Under the pieces are notes generated by a model. That model saw only the letters and a list, made by a program, of their open reading frames with translations, made no database searches and had not been told where the DNA came from. Both the position numbers and the translations under genes were made by a program. A stretch of 9,428 nucleotides of DNA from JAADDG01 sp964450755 (GTDB lineage Bacteria > Campylobacterota > Campylobacteria > Campylobacterales > JAADDG01), in contig CAYVDJ010000039.1 in NCBI GenBank assembly GCA_964450755.1, positions 1 through 9,428 of the forward strand. Direction: 5' to 3'. Below, piece after piece: positions 6,678-9,428 of this stretch (position 1 is the stretch's first letter; each line of letters begins with the position of its first letter).

Positions 6678-7444
6678 AAAAACTGTTTTTATTTTTTATA
6701 ATGATCTTTGCTCTTAATGCCTCTATGCTTGATTTTTCCTATTTGAAGAAGGCAAAAGAGGCCTATGAAAAAGGAGATTTTGATAAAGCAATAACCTCTT
6801 ATCAAAAAATAGAAAAGCCAAATGACGAGGTCAGATTTAACCTTGCGGACAGTTACTATAAAAAAGGGAAATATCAAAAAGCGGCAGAACTTTATAAAAG
6901 TATAGAAGATAAAAAGCTGCAATTTAAAAAACTGCACAATCTCGGAAACTGTTATGCCAATCTAAAAAAGATAGATGAAGGTATAAAAGCCTATGAAAAA
7001 GCTCTTAAAATAAAAGAAGACAAAGATACAAGATACAATCTTGAACTTTTAAAGAAGATGAAAAAGAAGCAAAAGCAACAAAATAAACAGAATAAAAACA
7101 AAAAAGATAAAAAGCAGGATAAGAAAAACAGACAAAACAGCAGCGATGATAAAAAACAGAATAAAAAGAAGAGCGATAAAAACAAAAAGGATAAAAAGAG
7201 TAAAAAGAACAAAGAGAGTAAAAACAGACAAAATTCAAAAAAGAAAAAGAACAAAAAAAGAGAAAACAGACAAGAGAGAAAAAAGATGGCAAAGCAAAAA
7301 TCAAAACCCAAAAAAGAGCCTATAAGTGATATGGAAGTAAGAAAATACAACAAAATGTTAAACAAAAGGGGTATAAATACTTTGATGTTGCCACTTGAAA
7401 CAAAAAAAGGAGAGAAACACAATGAAAACATTAAACCTTGGTAA
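6674..7444 (+). CDS. Exported TPR protein of the Bat operon with a lysine-rich tail (BatC/BatE-like)
   Basis: 256 residues. MKKLFLFFIMIFALNA looks like a signal peptide with cleavage near residue 16. Residues ~24-126 contain about three TPR units (AYEKGDFDKAITSYQKI, then a YYKKGKYQKAAELY unit, then AYEKALKI), a protein-docking scaffold. Residues ~127-216 are extreme low complexity: about 41 of 90 are Lys and the rest mostly Asn, Gln, Asp, Ser and Arg. A short conserved-looking end follows (SDMEVRKYNKMLNKRGINTL, then MLPL). TPR proteins, often with charged linkers, are standard at this place in Bat operons and are named BatC or BatE by length. The protein is probably periplasmic. The start overlaps batB by ATGA, with AAGGAG 6 nt upstream. 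The last 23 nt overlap batD. The tail is A-rich at the DNA level (7050-7320) and could be prone to slippage. Confidence 0.85.
   Translation: MKKLFLFFIMIFALNASMLDFSYLKKAKEAYEKGDFDKAITSYQKIEKPNDEVRFNLADSYYKKGKYQKAAELYKSIEDKKLQFKKLHNLGNCYANLKKIDEGIKAYEKALKIKEDKDTRYNLELLKKMKKKQKQQNKQNKNKKDKKQDKKNRQNSSDDKKQNKKKSDKNKKDKKSKKNKESKNRQNSKKKKNKKRENRQERKKMAKQKSKPKKEPISDMEVRKYNKMLNKRGINTLMLPLETKKGEKHNENIKPW
7125..7238 (+). repeat. Internal repeat in the lysine-rich tail coding region (KNRQNS motif, 96-nt offset)
   Basis: The residues KNRQNS occur at 151-156 and again at 183-188 of the TPR protein, with a third partial copy (ENRQE) near 197-201. The 96-nt distance and similar A-rich codons suggest the tail grew by short duplications. 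Because the sequence is so low in complexity, the copies may also be chance. Confidence 0.4.
7407..7412 (+). promoter_or_regulatory. Ribosome binding site for batD inside the upstream gene
   Basis: AAGGAG lies 9 nt before the ATG at 7422 and within the last codons of the TPR gene. It fixes the batD start at 7422 and argues against the upstream in-frame TTG at 7395, whose extra residues (starting MKQKKERN) would only prepend charge to a good signal peptide. Confidence 0.75.
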
Positions 7445-8981
7445 GACAGCAATACTTTTACTGTTTCCGTTTCTTCTTTTGGCGGGATCTGTAAGCATAG
7501 AAGTTGACAAACCGGCAGTTTATGCCGGAGACAGCGTCTCTTTTACGATAAAAGCAAAAGGAGAAAGCGTAAAATTTCCTGATATTACTGATATAGAGGG
7601 TTTTTCCATCATCGGAACCTCAAATTCCCAAAGTACGGTTATCATAAACGGCAAAGTAGATAAAAGTATCTCAAAAACATATACTTTTGCTCCCACAAAA
7701 GATGTAACGATACCCTCTTTTAAGATAGAGATAGACAACAAAACATACGAAACAAAACCTCTGAAGATAAAGATTTTACATCCTTCCGCCTCAACCGGTA
7801 CAAATGAACCTGTACAGGTAGAGATAAAGGCGCAAAAAGAGACTCTTTATGTCGGAGAGCCCGTAAAAGTGGATGTCATTTTAAAGCAAAGAGCTGATTT
7901 CAGAGCCGATAAAATGGAGATAAGCGAACCGAAATTTAAAGATTTCTGGGTCAAAAAGCTTGAAGGTGTTGATAAAGGAGTAGATGGAGAGTATATCACC
8001 CAAACTTACAGTTATATCATCTTTCCGCAAAAAGCGGGAGATTTTACGATAAATCCGATCTTTGCAAGGATCGGAAAAGCAGTACGGGTAAGACAGAATA
8101 TGGGAGGTTTGTTTAATGATCCTTTTTTCCATGATCCCTTTTTCAACAGTTTCAATACAAGGATACAATGGAAAAAAATATTCTCAAACAGTTTGACATT
8201 TCATGTAAAAGCCCTTCCAGACAATCTTGAAGTTTACGGCGACTATATCATATCCGCCAAAGTCGATAAAACAAAAGTAAAAGCAAACAAACCTGTAAAT
8301 CTGACTGTTACGATAGCCGGAGAAGGAAACATAGATGATATCAAAAAGTTTGATCCCGATATCGATAATGCCGTGGTTTATGCTGATGAACCCAAAATCT
8401 CGGCAAAAGTACAAAATAACAAATATGTGGGAACTTTTACCCAAAAGATAGCTGTTATCGCTGAAAATTCATTTACGATACCCTCTTTGGAGTTTACATA
8501 TTTTGATAAAAATTTAAAAAAACCGGTTACAAAAAAGACAAAACCAATCAAAATAGAGGTGATTGGAGGAGTAAAAAAAGAGCATAAAAAACCGGTTATA
8601 GAGGAACAAAAAAGTACCAAAAAAGAAATAACACCAACTGCTTCTGTAAAAGAGAAGATCAAAACCGTTGTAAAAACAGAAGATTCCTATATAAAATATC
8701 TCTTTTTGTTTACAGGTTTCATAGTCGGGATATTCTCTGTTTTGGGATATTTGAAACTAAGATCACTCAAACTTCCAAAAAAAGAGATTGATATCATCAA
8801 AAAAATCAAAAAAGCAAAAAATGATAAAAAGCTTTTTGAAGTGTTGCTTCCTTATGCAAAAGATGATGAATTTATCTCAAAAACCCTGCAAAGGCTTGAA
8901 GAAAACATCTATAACGGAAATAAAAACAAAATAGACAAAGAGGAGTTGATAGAGTATTTTGAAGATAAGGAGGAGAGATAG
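7422..8981 (+). CDS. batD: BatD family protein
   Basis: 519 residues (PF13584 family). A signal peptide (~1-22, ending in a LLLAGSV-like segment) is followed by tandem beta-sandwich-type regions over ~23-385. Conserved BatD features are the opening DKPAVYAGDSVSFTI strand, TLYVGEPVKVDVIL at ~141-154, the Phe/Asp/Pro loop NDPFFHDPFFNSF (~232-244), and GEGNIDDIKKFDPDI at ~300-314. A Lys-rich linker leads to one membrane helix (~425-444) and a cytosolic helical tail of about 75 residues. BatD proteins are thought to act in the periplasm as partners of the vWA proteins; no enzymatic activity is known to me. The start overlaps the TPR gene by 23 nt. It is the last gene of the operon, and a hairpin covers its stop codon. 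Confidence 0.92.
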   Translation: MKTLNLGKTAILLLFPFLLLAGSVSIEVDKPAVYAGDSVSFTIKAKGESVKFPDITDIEGFSIIGTSNSQSTVIINGKVDKSISKTYTFAPTKDVTIPSFKIEIDNKTYETKPLKIKILHPSASTGTNEPVQVEIKAQKETLYVGEPVKVDVILKQRADFRADKMEISEPKFKDFWVKKLEGVDKGVDGEYITQTYSYIIFPQKAGDFTINPIFARIGKAVRVRQNMGGLFNDPFFHDPFFNSFNTRIQWKKIFSNSLTFHVKALPDNLEVYGDYIISAKVDKTKVKANKPVNLTVTIAGEGNIDDIKKFDPDIDNAVVYADEPKISAKVQNNKYVGTFTQKIAVIAENSFTIPSLEFTYFDKNLKKPVTKKTKPIKIEVIGGVKKEHKKPVIEEQKSTKKEITPTASVKEKIKTVVKTEDSYIKYLFLFTGFIVGIFSVLGYLKLRSLKLPKKEIDIIKKIKKAKNDKKLFEVLLPYAKDDEFISKTLQRLEENIYNGNKNKIDKEELIEYFEDKEER

Positions 8982-8991
8982 TCTCCTTTTT
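8967..8991 (+). terminator. Weak intrinsic terminator overlapping the batD stop
   Basis: The AGGAGA at 8971-8976 pairs with TCTCCT at 8982-8987 around a 5-nt loop that contains the end of the stop codon. Two G-T and two A-T pairs extend the stem to 10 bp, using the T5 run at 8987-8991. The U-tract is short and partly in the stem, so termination may be incomplete. Its position at the end of the operon supports the call. Confidence 0.5.
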
Positions 8992-9023
8992 GTCGGATAT
9001 CGATCAGAATCTCTGTTTTTAGG

Positions 9024-9029
9024 TATAAT
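9024..9029 (+). promoter_or_regulatory. -10 box for the downstream AAA-ATPase-like gene
   Basis: A consensus TATAAT sits 25 nt before the ATG at 9055, after a T5 tract (9016-9020). No good -35 box is evident. It suggests the next gene has its own promoter rather than depending on the Bat operon. The 73-nt gap between batD and this gene holds only this box and the hairpin. Confidence 0.5.
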
Positions 9030-9054
9030 AATAAAAAAAGCATGAAGGTAAAAG

Positions 9055-9428
9055 ATGAAAAAATTACCAATAGGAATATCAACATTTCAAAAGATAAGAA
9101 GTGATAACTATATCTATATAGATAAAACCAAAGAGGCGCTGGATCTGATAAACGAGGGAACTTACTACTTCCTCTCTCGCCCTCGACGATTTGGAAAAAG
9201 CCTCTTTCTTGATACCTTGAAAAATATCTTTGAAGGTAAAAAAGAACTTTTTGAAAATCTTTATATTTATGATAAATATGACTTTGAACCTCATCCGGTT
9301 ATAAAACTAAATATGGGGGGAGTTAGAAATCAAGAAGAGCTTATAAAAGTATTGTTTGATAACCTAAGAAAAAACCGAGAAAACCTTAAAATAGAGTGCC
9401 AAAGTGATGATTATGCAATCTGCTTTGG
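9055..9428 (+). CDS. AAA-ATPase-like / PD-(D/E)XK superfamily protein, N-terminal part; 3' end outside window
   Basis: The frame is open from the ATG at 9055 to the right window edge (124 codons). AAGG at 9045-9048 lies 6 nt upstream. The N terminus (LPIGISTF, then NYIYIDKTKEALDLI, YYFLSRPRRFGKSLFLDTL and a KELFENLYIYDKY segment) is the hallmark of the AAA-ATPase_like family (PF09820). This family usually carries a C-terminal PD-(D/E)XK nuclease-like domain (PDDEXK_9, not in view). The P-loop reads RPRRFGKS at 42-49, where Arg replaces the usual first Gly, as is normal for this family. Family members are often multicopy and patchily distributed, and their function is not established. It is preceded by its own TATAAT box and is probably not part of the Bat operon. 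Confidence 0.85.
   Translation, partial: MKKLPIGISTFQKIRSDNYIYIDKTKEALDLINEGTYYFLSRPRRFGKSLFLDTLKNIFEGKKELFENLYIYDKYDFEPHPVIKLNMGGVRNQEELIKVLFDNLRKNRENLKIECQSDDYAICF

Noticed and set aside
7395..7421. TTG start for batD at 7395
   Set aside because: No ribosome site is properly placed for it. The ATG at 7422 has AAGGAG and begins the signal peptide.
6991..7452. Long minus-strand open frames rich in Phe, Leu, Ser and Cys opposite the TPR gene
   Set aside because: They are the complement of the Lys-rich, A-rich tail. Stop codons are rare there by composition, and none has a credible start context or family resemblance.
1..9428. CRISPR array, tRNA or rRNA genes, insertion-sequence ends, phage genes
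   Set aside because: No regularly spaced repeats, cloverleaf-like sequences, rRNA segments, transposase motifs or phage genes were seen on either strand.

Overview
The window comes from an AT-rich bacterium that uses AGA for Arg and ATA for Ile heavily, packs its genes tightly, and has TATAAT boxes preceded by T-rich tracts instead of clear -35 boxes. With the gene order of the central operon, this suggests a Campylobacterota (Sulfurimonas/Sulfurovum-like) genome. That assignment is an inference from composition and gene content; no 16S or marker gene is present.

Layout. (1) Positions 3-740, plus strand: the 3' end of a large exported or surface protein, with an InlB-like bacterial repeat followed by a lamin-tail domain, an arrangement typical of CotH-kinase-type proteins. 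(2) A perfect 16-bp hairpin at 745-781 separates it from the convergent next gene. (3) 792-2414, minus strand: a secreted protein with a duplicated DUF4214 module and an unrecognised, probably beta-rich C-terminal half. (4) A 221-bp divergent intergenic region (2415-2635) with a good TATAAT box, a small dyad and a direct repeat. (5) 2636-8981, plus strand: a seven-gene operon of the MoxR/Bat type: MoxR AAA+ ATPase, DUF58 protein, DUF4381-like membrane protein, BatA-like vWA protein, BatB-like vWA protein, TPR protein (BatC/E-like) with a very lysine-rich tail, and BatD. Genes overlap or are 1-10 nt apart, and each has a Shine-Dalgarno. (6) A short intergenic stretch with a weak terminator-like hairpin and a TATAAT box. 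(7) 9055 to the window end: the 5' part of an AAA-ATPase-like / PD-(D/E)XK family gene.

How the genes fit together. In the Bat operon, MoxR and the DUF58 protein look cytosolic. The two vWA proteins have three membrane segments each, and their charge pattern places the vWA domain, with an intact MIDAS, in the periplasm. The TPR protein is exported, and BatD is a periplasmic beta-domain protein with one C-terminal membrane anchor. The set therefore looks like a trans-envelope chaperone or stress complex powered by MoxR. Its precise role is not settled for this family.

Novelty. The central system is a known family, and I see no clearly undescribed system. The points most worth a second look are the MIDAS loss in the DUF58 protein, the Lys-rich tail of the TPR protein, the gap-free 121-residue duplication in the DUF4214 protein, and the candidate operator in the divergent region. 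Several starts are corrected here relative to the longest open frames (2414, 4815, 7422).
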